Assembly: GCA_003342895.1 (NCBI GenBank)
Contig: PTFA01000111.1
Coordinates: forward strand, 2,559,607 to 2,623,606
Length of the DNA stretch: 64,000 nt
Direction: 5' to 3'
DNA from: Casuarius casuarius
Lineage: Eukaryota > Chordata > Aves > Casuariiformes > Casuariidae
This document shows, one piece after another, positions 18,502 to 29,444 of the stretch (position 1 is its first letter; every line of letters starts with the position of its first letter). The position numbers and the translations under genes were made by a program. The notes under the pieces are model-generated. The model saw only the letters and a program-made list of their open reading frames with translations. It made no database searches and had not been told where the DNA came from.

Positions 18502-18669
18502 TCATGAGGCTACTTCCAGCTGTCTGTAGAAGGCCTCCTCGACTTCCTCTTCCTGCTCAGGTGGCCTGTAGCAAACACCCAGAACAGTGTCACCCATGTT
18601 AGCCTGCTCTTTAATCCTTACCCATAAGCTGTCGACTCGCTCTTCATCCACCCCTAGGCCTAGCTTGAT
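18502..18669 (-). pseudogene. CR1 ORF2 endonuclease middle fragment, cut by the gap
   Basis: Just 3' of the N run on the minus strand the frame reads LWVRIKEQANMGDTVLGVCY followed by RPPEQEEEVEEAFYRQLEVA, the central part of the CR1 endonuclease. It is in the same frame as 17878-18483 but a TGA divides them. The N-terminal part of the endonuclease lies within or beyond the assembly gap. Confidence 0.88.
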
Positions 18670-18929
18670 NNNNNNNNNNNNNNNNNNNNNNNNNNNNNNN
18701 NNNNNNNNNNNNNNNNNNNNNNNNNNNNNNNNNNNNNNNNNNNNNNNNNNNNNNNNNNNNNNNNNNNNNNNNNNNNNNNNNNNNNNNNNNNNNNNNNNNN
18801 NNNNNNNNNNNNNNNNNNNNNNNNNNNNNNNNNNNNNNNNNNNNNNNNNNNNNNNNNNNNNNNNNNNNNNNNNNNNNNNNNNNNNNNNNNNNNNNNNNNN
18901 NNNNNNNNNNNNNNNNNNNNNNNNNNNNN
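18670..18929. other. Assembly gap, 260 N
   Basis: A run of 260 N lies inside the CR1, around the ORF1-ORF2 junction. Repeat content is the likely reason the assembly failed here; the true length is unknown. Confidence 1.
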
Positions 18930-19238
18930 CGAGCATGCAGGTTTCCCAGGAGGGGTGCAGGAGGATCCCTCATAGTCATGTCTTATGCGTACTTCCTTGG
19001 CTGCATGCACCTGCTGGAGCATCCCCCGACTTGAGCCATATTTTGCTGACTACACTGTCTCTGTAACTCTTCCCTTCCTCCATCTTTGCTAGTTTAAAGC
19101 CCTCCTTACCAGGCTGGGTAACCTGTTGGCAAAGACATGCATGTCCCACTTAGTGAGGTGGATCCCACCTCTCCCCATCAGTGGTCAGCCTTCAGAAAGG
19201 GTCCCATCGTCGTAGAAACCAAAACCCCATTGTCAACA

Positions 19239-19484
19239 CTAGCGGTGCAGCCAGTTGTTAATTTGGGAAATCCATCTACTCCTCCTCCCATCCTTCCCCT
19301 TCACTTGGCAGGATTGAGGAGAAAATGACCTAGGTTCCCAAACCCTTGACCACCATCCCCAGAGCTCTGAAATCCTATTTGATGGTTTCCAAGTTGCCCT
19401 TGGTGTCATTAGTGCCCACATGAAAGAGCAGCAGAGGGTAATAGTCAGGCATGTGGACAAGCCTTGCCAGTCTTTGTATGACAT
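19239..19484 (-). pseudogene. CR1 ORF1 esterase domain, second half (frameshifted)
   Basis: On the minus strand at about 19385-19450 one frame reads YYPLLLFHVGTNDTKGNLET. HVGTND is the conserved block of the SGNH/GDSL esterase domain that CR1 ORF1 proteins carry. A TAG stop follows soon after. This frame differs from that of the esterase start at 19492-20154, so ORF1 is broken near 19490. The longest open frame across this span is an off-frame shadow; the feature marks the degraded esterase part. Confidence 0.75.
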
Positions 19485-19491
19485 GTCTTAT

Positions 19492-20154
19492 TCAAGCCCC
19501 TGGCAGGCAACAAACCTCTCTAGACAAGAGGTCAGGTCGGCAGATAGGTGCCTCCATGCCTTGCAGCAGGGAGTCACTCACAACAACCACTCGCTGCTTC
19601 TTCCAGGTGTTCCCATGTGGCACAGGGTCTGTCCGCCCAGTTGCTTCCCTTGAAGCCATGCCCAGCTCTTCCTCAGCCTGGAGGGGACTAAACCTGTTTA
19701 TCAATTGCAAGTTTTCAGGAGGAGTAAGAACCTTTCTCCTCCCAGAAGAAGTGGCCAGTTTCCAGCCGCCTTCTACAAATTTATGATGTATAATTTCACA
19801 TGGCACAGAGCCCTCTGGCAACTCCACTGTTGTGGGGAGTTGGGACTCCTGGAGATGTATGGCCTCCGGGAATACCCTGTCTGTCTTTTGCTCATCTTCT
19901 CGGATGTTATGCAGCCTACTGACTTCCATAACTCCTTTACCTGATGACAACTCATCAACAACAGCACACTTTCTGCAAGAGAGCTGACTGTCAGCCCAGG
20001 CCTCATGGAGAGGCCCCAAGCACTCCCCGCAGCCTGAGAGCTGTAGAGCTGCATCTGCTGTCAGAAGGTCTGCCTGGGTCGAAGCCTCTGATACAGCTAA
20101 TATGACGACTCCAACAGCTACTGGGGAACGTGCTCTGTGGCATGTCATGACCAT
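19492..20154 (-). pseudogene. CR1 ORF1 fragment with PHD-like cysteines and esterase start
   Basis: This 220-codon open segment fits CR1 ORF1. Near residues 41-64 it has paired cysteines and a histidine (CGECLGPLHEAWADSQLSCR), matching the PHD-like zinc-binding region reported for CR1-type ORF1. Near its C-terminal end, QRVVVVSDSLLQGMEAPICR is the first block of the SGNH esterase domain, with the nucleophile serine in SDSLL. ORF1p is thought to bind RNA and may act on lipids or membranes, though its role is unsettled. The frame breaks near 19490. The Met at 20154 is a plausible ORF1 start. Confidence 0.85.
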
Positions 20155-20635
20155 GTCAGAGGAAGTGTACGCTACTAGGATTGGAAATGAAGGTGCCTTT
20201 TTGTGCCCTTCTGCGTGAACTGCTGCCTCTGTTCGCTGCGCTCTGGGAGCTATGCTCTAGGCCTGGCTCTTATTATGTGGGCTTCTCCCCAGCACTGACT
20301 CACAGGGTNCTTGACCCACCCTAATCAAGGGCCGCCTGGATCAAAGGCCTCAACTCCCTCTGATCCAAGGTAACCAAAAGAGCTGGTTAGCAGCAGCTAC
20401 ACCTAGCTCGAGCTTCTCCCAGGAGAAGTTAAGGCCTTCCTTACCTGTCCTTGCCTAGCTCCCCTTTCCTGTTAGCAGCAATTGTTCTCTAGTTCTTCGG
20501 AGGTCCCCAGAAATCCCCCACAACTTTAAACAAGGTCCTCAAAAGTTTTAAGCAGAGCCCAGATGCTACTGCGCAAACTGCTGCGTCTGTTTGCTGCATC
20601 TATTTGCTGCCTCTGATAGCTGTGCTAACATAAAT
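20155..20635 (-). promoter_or_regulatory. CR1 5' UTR and internal promoter region
   Basis: This non-coding, GC-richer stretch precedes ORF1 on the minus strand. Two related segments, 20211-20239 and 20569-20597, match at 25 of 29 positions and lie 358 bases apart. LINE 5' UTRs usually hold the internal promoter. The outer limit is estimated from where GC content drops. Confidence 0.55.
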
Positions 20636-23600
20636 GTTGTAATAGAGANGGAACAAGTTTTAACATGAAGTTTCTCCTCAGAGGCACAGATGATTGAATG
20701 AGGACAGGAGATTACTCTTACATACCCAGGTTTATCATTCAAGGTGTTTTGGTGGAAGTGCCCTGCAGAGATGGGATTCATTTATTGTAACTGCTAGGTA
20801 GATAGACAAAATGCTGTATGGCAAATCTAATAGCATCCATCCCATTTTCTCTGAACTTCTATGAACTCTACTTTCTGGTACAGATCTTCTTACAAGAATA
20901 ATCATTTCAGGGAGGATTTTTTAGGCCTCCATTGAATCATAAGTTGCACTGAATGAAGCATGTTTACATCAGCTTAGGCTGATTAGTGTGTCATATTTGT
21001 GTGTGTTGTTAACAGAGCTTTCACTTACTATTTAGATGCTATTTCCAATTTAGTGTTGTCTCCTTGCCTAGTCTTCCTAACTCAGTCTTTCTTAGGAAAG
21101 ACTGAATATCTCCAAACGTATTGTGTACGCTAAATTATAAGAGCGTGACAGAAAGATGAACAGCTCAAAGTAGGTGGTTGTCACTAACAACCTGTCTAAC
21201 ATGGTGAAAACATGTAAATGTAGGGGTACGCTTAGTATCTGTTCATACTCAGCATTCACAGACCAACACTTACTGATCTGGACTATATAGGGGATGCCTG
21301 ATGCTATGAAGTTTTCTAGTTGTGGTAGTCAGCATGTATATGTAGATCTTGATGTTCTGTCTAGATGTGGCCATCAATGAAGTGTAGGCAATATTAATCA
21401 ACACAGTTGTTACTACAGTTCTTTCCCAGATTTTCTTCATACATGATCCAGATGTTCTTTCAGTGTGTGCTTGGCAGTTCATTCCCATTACATGCCTGCC
21501 TTTAAAGGATCTTATGGGATTTGGATTAGGTTCTCCACCTTTTACAACTTGTTTTGGGGTGATCTCATCCGCTTGCATGGCTTCAGCTTCTTTCTACAGA
21601 GAACTATTAGCATAATGCATCTCTTGTTCCAACCTCTCCCCTCCCCCTTTTTTTTAAACCACAAAATGCAGAAATGGATGGTCTTTGACATCTCTACACC
21701 ATTAACTTAAAGCATTTAGTAAGTAAGATTGTCTTGTCCTAATAGGTCAGTCTCCTTCTCCCTTTCCTTTTATTCCCTTTGTTTTCATTCCCTTCTTCCT
21801 ATCACTTGGTGTCTCAGCAGGGATGGGGTCCTATCTGTCACATCTAGGCTAAAGTGTTAATGTAATCCAGTATTTGGAAGAACTGAACTTCAACTGTGCT
21901 TTTAGGCAGCCAGACTGTTTTCCCTGCAGTTACTGTTGCACCCTGAGAAAGCTTTTCTACCAAGATACTATACAAACTGTTGGCTGAAAATTTTCTTCTC
22001 TCTCACCACCACCACCTCCCTATTTTTTTTTTGAATATTTACCACTTTAGTTTTCCCTCCTATCATATGACATTAATTGTCTCTTAACACGTTATAAGAT
22101 CTTGTATAGCTGTTGTTTCTTCTGGCCAGTTAGCCTCTTCTCATATTGCTCTCTACTGCGTCCCTTTTGCTAGCTTTCTTACTGTTTGATCAGATGTTTT
22201 CTGCAAGTCCATTATTCCGTATATATGGAGTACTTGGTGCATTTGACCATTAGGTCAATTCATCTTCTGAAGACCTGCTTCTACCATGAAGATGATAATA
22301 GGTTAACCAACTAGTAGTTCTGAAATAGGAGGCTGTTGGTATAGTTTTGCACTACATGACTTCTGGTAAAACAAAGTATTAACTGATGTTCCACCTGTTT
22401 CTTTGGCCACTCATGAGTTTATAAGTTATTCCATTCTATTTCATTTTTCTTTCCTGCTGTTGTAAACTCTTCTTGGCAAAGACAGTTTTGGAAAGTGCAA
22501 AACATAATGTCAGTGCTACAGCAACCTAATGATTATTGATCTAGGAATGCCTTGATGTAGAATTTCATCCTCCATATACATACAGCAACATATTTATTGT
22601 ACTGATTTTTAACATGATAATTTCTAAACTATACTTGGGAAACTCTGTAATAAAGAAACAATAAACTAGCTATTACTTGATGCGACTTAATGGTTATTTG
22701 TTTTACTGAATGCAGCAGGTGTGTTCTTCTTCAGTGATAACACAGTATCACTGAGTAAGCTCATCCCATAGCTGAAGATGAATTCCAAGATGAATTTTTA
22801 AAGCAAGCCAGGAATGATCTGTTGCATGTTCTCTAGTTGTATAGGAAGAGCAAACCTCATGAATTAATTTTGATCATATGGTCTGCGAATCTGATTCTGG
22901 GTTTCTGGACTGCTTTTCAGTCCTACTTTAACTGAAAAATTTGATTATAGCTATTGTAGTCTTCTCCATAAAGAGTAATCCTCTCCGTAAAGAACCAGAA
23001 GGAGGTATTTCTCTGAAGGTGACTNTAAAAGGATTCAGTCACATGATTTAATCTAATCGGAACACTGATTGGATGGAATGATCATGAGAGTTTAGAAAAT
23101 TGCTTTCTGGTTTGACTTTTTTTATTCTCCTTTTATGTGGCAATTGAATATTTTCCAGTTGAGTTTTAGAATCCCTGCCAATTTTTTTTAGAATTTATTA
23201 GAATATCCCTGCCAAATACAACAGCTTTTCAAATAGTTCAACACATTCTGTCTCAGTTCGTATATTCTTTATGTGTATGCTTTCGTGATTTCTAGAATAT
23301 ATGACATAATATTGAGGGGGGGAGAATGGTAGGTGTTGCAATTTGGGGTAGAGGACAGACAGATGTGCCCTTAATGCTTGCCTTTCTTCTGTAAATAAAG
23401 CTGCTTTTTTTTCTTCTTTTCTTCTTTTTTTTTTTTTAAACCTTCTGCATGGTTAACAGTCAGAATTTGACATGTTCTTTAGTTCCCCAGAGTTTCATGC
23501 AGTACTGTATTTTTTTGTGTCTATTTTAGGCTGTAGAAACAGGAAGGATGGCTAAACTGTTCTTTTTTCCTCTCCTTGGTAGTTTATGCAATGAAAGCAA

Positions 23601-24405
23601 AATTGCATTATGCTGAAAGTAAATAGCAAAACAATCTTTGAGATAGAAAGTAACTGCTTATAGAAATGTGCAGCCAGATTTTTTCTTAACCCATATGTAA
23701 TGGATTTAACTCAACAATATCTGTGGTGTTCATGGTGATTTATATTGGAATTGTTTGGTGCTTGATATTTAAAGTACTTTGCTATTACAAATGAAGTCCT
23801 CTATGTCTCTAAACTTACCTTCATCTTTTAAAATGTTAATATAGCTTCATGTAGAGTTGTTCAGTGAACTAGTCTCAAAGGAGGCTTTTCGTTTGCAATG
23901 AAATGAGAACTTGTGAATGTTAATAGCTTTAGGCAGGTGACTAGCTCTAATGTGGTTTCTCTGAATATTTAACTGTCACAGAACTTAAATATGAATTCAT
24001 AAAATCGGAGGTGCAGCTTTACATCTGTGTTTTTATTTTCATATGCTTTATAGTTATGTTCCGCAAAATAGATTTGAGATATGTTTTGAAACTTGAAAAA
24101 CCCAACAAAATGCTAAGAAAGATATGGTACTACAAAAGAGAGATGGTTTCTGTCTCCTTTGCAGTGTAGCTTCTTGAAAGAGACTTGGAATACGTCTTGT
24201 TATTTCCTTTTAGGCCAGGTTACCCCCTTTTGCCCTTTTTATCATTCACTCTTAACTGTTTTGAAGTATGGAAGAAATGGCTGGGTAAATTATACATAGT
24301 ATTAGCTAGTCAAAGGGAAGTATGCTCACATTTGGTAACATTTGTATGGCAGCAAATGCAATTTGCTTTTGTTTAACAGAATGTATAATATTTTCTTTAT
24401 TGTAG

Positions 24406-24463
24406 AGACCTTATTAAGAAGCTGCTTGTGGTTGACAGGACAAGACGATTAGGAAATATGAAG
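24406..24463 (+). CDS. PRKX: PRKX exon 6: C-lobe end, H-I helices
   Basis: This short 58-nt exon encodes the last base of K272 and residues 273-291, DLIKKLLVVDRTRRLGNMK. The LxxDRTRRLG pattern is the conserved arginine-containing end of the AGC kinase C-lobe. The acceptor is TTTATTGTAG. The donor is GTCAGT, weaker than the GTAAGT used by most other exons of the gene, and base +8 of the intron is an N. Skipping it would shift the frame. Confidence 0.95.
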
Positions 24464-26274
24464 GTCAGTANAAAATGCTACATGTCATGCAGAACAAGGC
24501 ACAGGGTTGGAAGGAATCAATAGGAAAGATAAAGAAAAGCTCTTACGGTTTTTGTTCATTTCTGTAAGCATGAAATTGAGATACATTTTCCCATACCTGA
24601 TTTTTTTGTGTTGTCCTAAATGCAAAATTTAACTGTGTTTCTGAAAATCTTACTCATATTATCAGGATTAATCTGTATTTCATTTGTGTACACAGAGACA
24701 TGCCCACCGCCCTCCCTCTTCCTCATGCCCCTGCCTACCTCTTCACCTGCCCCAAAAGCCCACTACCTGTTTATTGATTGATTTGAGGACTGAGCACTGT
24801 GTTTCTGGTCTAATGTAAACCCTGTAGGTCTGAGAGAACCTGAATGATTTAGTTTTTCCTTTGGAGGTGTTTAACCCCAGAAGGGGCACTAAACAAATTT
24901 GAGGCTTCATAGTTACTTAGACACATAGAGGTTGGTATTGTACTGTGATGTGTGGTCATTTTTGTCACGATAGCTTGGTGGTTGGGCTGATTAAGCATAG
25001 TCAAACAGTCTTCCTTCTGCCAAAAAGAATTGTTTTTGCTGTCATCTTGTAGACTTCTGGAGAAAGTAGCTTACTAGTCAAAAACATGCTCACATGGATC
25101 AGGTAGCATCCCAGCCTAAGTCAGAAATATATCTGTATCTGATTTATCAAAGAGCAACACAGAGCAGTCCTGTGTATTTTGTCAGGTGAGGTGCTATGTC
25201 TGATGCAAAGAGGAGAACAGTTTTATTACAAGCTCATATGATTATGCAGCTAAGTTGTAGTCATGGTTGATAGCCTTGTGAGAAGTTAGCTGTTTGTGAA
25301 CTAGCACAGATACTGTGACAGGCTATCCAGGGCAACACAAAAGTCAGGGTAGGTTAATTTACCCCTCTAGCACAGTAAATTAATCCAATATTCATTGACT
25401 TGTTATGATGCTTACAGTGTTACAGATACCTAAATTAGCTGGTTTAATCCTTTAGGTGTTTAGAAACAGCTAAAATTTCCATTTCACTGGACAGAGGAGA
25501 GTAGAATTTGGGGGTTTTCATTTGCTTGTTTGTTTTGCCTAAAGCATGAATTATGTTGCACATTGCTGAAGAAGGTAAAGGATGAATAGTCATCCAGGCT
25601 CCTTGAATATACTGATAAACATGTAGGTCCTAAAATTAAGCATTTCCTAGCCATAAGTTTAAGACACCATCAACCCTCAGTTATTCTCTTAATTAGTGTA
25701 AGAATTGGAAAGCATATCTGAATAAGACACATTCTCTAAAACGCTGGAGAAAACAGAAGTGAACAGAACTGCAGTGAATGGTTGAACTGTATACGACAGT
25801 GGTTTGGTTTTTTTTGCTTGTCTGTCAGTAGCCAAATTGAGAGATTTGAACAATCTTTTGATTCACATTGACCTGATACAAAATTTTCTGAATTTGTTAT
25901 GTATTAAATAATTTTAGGTCGAATTAATATTTCTGTAGAAATTAATTAATATTTTAGACCAAAGTATTATTTCCTGTGATCAAATTAATATTTCTGTAAT
26001 ATTTTTCCTACAGAAAGCCTTTTCTTGATCTTCCTTGTATCAGAAGAATGCTTTAAAAAAGTTAAAATTTTATTTGGATATTATTGTTGGAACTTAGGAG
26101 ATGGTAGGAAGTAACACTATAAACCTGTAGAATCTTTTACTGGTTACCACCTGAGAGAGAATATAGGGTTAGATGGACCTTTAGTCTGCCTCGATGCCAC
26201 AGTTTTTGTGATGAAATATATGTTTTGGAATATATGCAACTTCTTTAAACATTTATTTTCCTTTTTCTTTAAAG
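24464..26274 (+). other. PRKX intron 6
   Basis: This 1.8-kb AT-rich intron carries an ancient CR1 3' end at about 26085-26215. Direct repeats containing AATTAATATTTCTGTA occur at 25922 and 25983. Nothing coding was seen. Confidence 0.85.
26085..26215 (+). mobile_element. Ancient CR1 3'-end relic
   Basis: The segment GGGTTAGATGGACCTTTAGT, followed by CTG and later a CACAGTTTTTGTG block, matches the degraded 3' end shared by old sauropsid CR1 families (the GGACCTTTGGTCTGACCC type). Only about 130 bases are recognisable and the upstream edge is vague. It ends about 60 bases before the exon 7 acceptor. Confidence 0.6.
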
Positions 26275-26352
26275 AATGGAGCAGATGATGTGAAGAGACA
26301 TCGATGGTTCAGGTCTATAGACTGGGATGCTGTACCTCAAAGAAAACTGAAG
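26275..26352 (+). CDS. PRKX: PRKX exon 7: end of kinase domain, start of C-tail
   Basis: This 78-nt, phase-0 exon encodes residues 292-317: NGADDVKRHRWFRSIDWDAV and then PQRKLK. HRWF..IDWDA is the conserved close of the AGC kinase domain before the C-terminal tail. The acceptor TTCTTTAAAG follows a pyrimidine tract; the donor is AAG|GTATAC. As the exon is a multiple of three and phase 0, skipping it would keep the frame but remove the end of the kinase fold. Confidence 0.96.
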
Positions 26353-27525
26353 GTATACTCCGCAACATATTGTATAGGCCATGGCAACCAGAAATCATCA
26401 TTCATTTAAACTATTTGCTGAAGCTTTTTTGCCTATTGGTTGTGTATGAATGTGTGTGGATATTTGCACACATTGCTAGTTATATACATGCATATGTNAC
26501 GATGCAGCAGAATTACTTTTACAGAATTACTTAGCAGAATGTCTATTTACATGATGCATTTGCTATAAACAAGTTTAAAAAAACCTACTTTATTTAGCTA
26601 ATGTGAAGTTAATTAGCATTACATAATACATTTAAATTTAATTAAAAGGAGTTAATTTACAGTTCTTAGGATTTTGTAAATAATTATTGTGAAGTGAGTG
26701 TTTTGTTTTGTTTTGTTTTTTCCATTAAAAAACTGTGGGAATTATCTACTCTAGGCTTTAAATTTTTGTTCCAAGTTCAGCTCAGATAAATGCTGTAATA
26801 TAATATAAAGCATATGGCAGTAGGAGGAAGAAGGTGAAAGAGAAGGATTTATGAATGTAATTATATGAGGTCTGATGTTTGCAAAAGCTATCAACACCAT
26901 AAGATGCTTATTAAAGTTCTTTGGAAGTAAAACTGTGAAAATGTGACATTTGAATGTCAGGTTCTTTTGCAGACATCCTTGTGAAATCACAATTTTTACA
27001 GTTGAGCACTTTCTTTTCCTGCTTGAATTTATTGCTAGACTAGGAAAAAGCATAGAAGGTAGTGAGAAGCATGCAACTTCCTTAAAAGCAGTAAATTTGA
27101 AAGAGATGTGTGGGTTTTCCCCCCCCCAAGAGGACTCATTTCTTTTTAGGAGAAAGGGGCCTAATGTGATTACATTTCTTTTTGCTGTTTCGCTGAAGCA
27201 GAGGGAGGAGGCTGAAAGGAGAGTGACAGACTATGCTATAACAGAACATGCTTGGAACCTTAANGAATTCTCTTGCAGTTATCTTTTGTTTGTATAGCAG
27301 CTAGAATTAGAGACCCTAATAAAATAGGTATCTGTATTATAAAAGTCTTTTAACCACAGGCAACAGGCTTCTCTCTCTTGTGCCATTCATTATCAGTGAA
27401 AGCTGTGAATTTTCATAAATGTGTGTCACTTTTTTAATCAATTTTTCACAGAATTTCTTCTTTAATAATATGATGGAAAGTGGCTGATTGAGAAACTATG
27501 TTTTTGTTGTGCTTGTTCTGACTAG
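26353..27525 (+). other. PRKX intron 7
   Basis: This 1.2-kb AT-rich intron carries a short (TTTTG)n tract at 26701-26720 and a C run at 27118-27127. No repeat family or exon was recognised. Confidence 0.85.
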
Positions 27526-27651
27526 CCTCCTATAGTGCCGAAAGTATCCAATGATGGGGATACATCCAATTTTGAAGCTTATCCTGAAGATGACTGGAAC
27601 AAAACACCTCCGGTACCCCCTAAAGATCTAGAAATTTTCAAGAACTTCTGA
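27526..27651 (+). CDS. PRKX: PRKX exon 8 coding part: C-tail and stop
   Basis: This encodes residues 318-358 and a TGA stop at 27649-27651. The C-terminal tail reads PPIVPKVSNDGDTSNFEAYP, then EDDW, a proline-rich stretch and the end LEIFKNF. The FxxF hydrophobic motif at the very C-terminus, as in PKA, docks in the N-lobe pocket of the kinase; PRKX, like PKA, has no phosphorylation site after it. The acceptor is TTCTGACTAG. With an off-window exon 1 of 55 residues the protein would be 358 residues. Confidence 0.96.
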   Translation, partial: PPIVPKVSNDGDTSNFEAYPEDDWNKTPPVPPKDLEIFKNF

Positions 27652-27674
27652 ATGTGACATCCACACTGGACAAG
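27652..27674 (+). other. PRKX 3' UTR, first 23 bases
   Basis: The UTR begins after the TGA and reaches a donor CAAG|GTATGT at 27675. A stop only 23 bases before the junction is within the roughly 50-base limit that avoids nonsense-mediated decay. Confidence 0.75.
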
Positions 27675-28231
27675 GTATGTTCACATATCAGGAGTTCTCT
27701 TCAAAACACTTCAGTTCTACGAGTGAGAGCTTTATGCAGAAATTACATCTTCTGATTCAGAACACTGATTAGTGCTTTATTATAGCTTTAAAAACCAGTG
27801 TGAATTGGTCAGGGTAAGAAAACAATATAAAGTAGAGGAAATGGTTGAAATAATAAATTGTAAAATATTTTAAAGTAGGTCTACTGGATGACAGAAGTAA
27901 TTTATCTCACAGGCTTTGCTTGTTCTACAGTGATCAAGAGTACTTGATCCACATACAGGCATTTAAACCTTTCTGTCCTTAAAACTTTTAAATAGTGTGT
28001 TAAAAGCAAAGATCTAGATTGATTTGACAGATAAGCAAATGTGATTGTTCTTGATTGCGAGGTGTTTGCATTAAGAACCAAAACTTTAGCTAGAGGAGAA
28101 AAGATCATCAGAATAATTCTGTACCCTGGATTCTGTCTTTTTTTTTATTTGTGATGGGTTGATATTTGTCATTCAAGTTACATGCTCTATATTGTCTTTT
28201 GTGTTCTTTTTTGTTGTTATTTTTGTATTAG
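27675..28231 (+). other. Intron in the PRKX 3' UTR
   Basis: The donor GTATGT and acceptor TTTTTGTATTAG (ending 28231), the latter after a T-rich tract, define a 557-base intron. It agrees with PRKX having nine exons, the last wholly untranslated. Confirmation needs RNA data. Confidence 0.7.
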
Positions 28232-28782
28232 AAACTGGAAGGAAACTGAAGTGCTAAGAGCAAGTCTGAAGACAAATGAGTTCATACATAAATGAAGACT
28301 TTGATGTGGATGAGAATGTTACTGCATTCAGATATGCATGCTAAATATTTAAAGAGTTGGAGGCAGACAAAACTCATTTTTAGCTGTAAACATTTGGCAT
28401 TAGTTTAGCAAATTGTAATAATGATAGCCTACTCTGAAGTAGGCTCACTAAAATGGTATATTTTAGATTTTTTTTTAACTTATGGTTTTGTTGAGTTTCC
28501 TGCTATTCCCAGATCCTTTTTGTGTAGTTATCTCAGACTTAATTTTATAAGTTTATACTAAACTTGTGTAATTAAAAGCACAAATTAGTATATATGTATA
28601 TAATGAATACAATACAACTAAAGCACAGGAACTGTGCAAAGATGTAAATTTTTGTACTTTGCAGAGTCTATGATTTTTATTTTTCAAATAATGTTTTTCA
28701 AGAAGTTCTCTAGGGATAAAAATCTTAAAAGGATAAATGAGTTTTTCATCATCTTATATACATTTTATAATTCTTTGTAAAA

Positions 28783-28788
28783 AATAAA
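28783..28788 (+). terminator. Possible proximal polyadenylation signal
   Basis: AATAAA lies 550 bases into exon 9. Use would give a short 3' UTR isoform. Confidence 0.35.
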
Positions 28789-29414
28789 AATAATTAAGTT
28801 TTAAAAAAGATTTGTACCTAAAATTTCCAATGCCTCACACTTGCAACCACAGTACTTGAAAGCAGAAAGACAAGGGCATATTTTATTGTTGATTTAAGAA
28901 ACATCTGACTGGCTAATTCATGAAGTTCTGTTACAGTGATGTCTCTTTACAAACCAGGATATTAAGTAATGATACACTGTCTAAAATGAGATTCCTCATG
29001 TAAAGACTCTGTAAACATGTAATTCAGTGCATACTGATAAAAGGGCTCTAATAAGTTCCCTGAGTGGATCTTACAGGAGCTGTTCTCTCTCTAAGCTTGC
29101 TATCTTCTCCAGATTTAAAGCATAAGCCATACCAGACTCTTCATTATTGAAGCAGTTGTTGAATGCTTGGCACTTCTGAATATGAGGGAGAAGACTGAAT
29201 ATGTATTAGAGCCGATCCTCTGCTCCACATTTAGAACTGTTCTGAAGTCTCTACTGCCAGGAATTCCATATGTACAGAGTTGAAACCTTAGACGTAAGGA
29301 GTCTCTCTTTGATCCTATACTAACAGCTTTCTATATGGGACTCCGGCAGATTGAGTACACTGTATTTNGGAAATATTTGCAATATTGCTTCATTTTAAGT
29401 AGCACCAAATATCA

Positions 29415-29444
29415 CTATGTATGTATGTATGTATCTATGTATAT
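29415..29444. repeat. (TATG)n short microsatellite
   Basis: Several TATG/GTAT units occur in the PRKX 3' UTR with one TATC interruption. Confidence 0.85.

Larger units (their letters stand above)
16061..20635 (-). mobile_element. Near full-length CR1 LINE, inactive
   Basis: CR1 elements are the dominant non-LTR retrotransposons of birds. Read on the minus strand, this copy runs from a 5' UTR (about 20155-20635) through ORF1 (PHD-like and esterase) and ORF2 (endonuclease, reverse transcriptase) to a 3' UTR ending in two ATTCTGTG octamers (16061-16077). The span of about 4.5 kb is close to full length, whereas most avian CR1 copies are 5'-truncated to a few hundred bases. At least four frame changes and several stops make it non-functional. 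A 260-base assembly gap lies near the start of ORF2. It is antisense to PRKX. The 3' boundary is firm; the 5' boundary is uncertain by roughly 60-100 bases. Confidence 0.93.
15419..24405 (+). other. PRKX intron 5, host of a long CR1
   Basis: At 9 kb this is the largest intron seen in the window. Its middle (16061 to about 20635) is an antisense CR1 retroelement. The flanks 15419-16060 and 20636-24405 are AT-rich with no recognised gene. A short local duplication containing CCCTGCCAA lies at 23167-23217. Confidence 0.85.
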
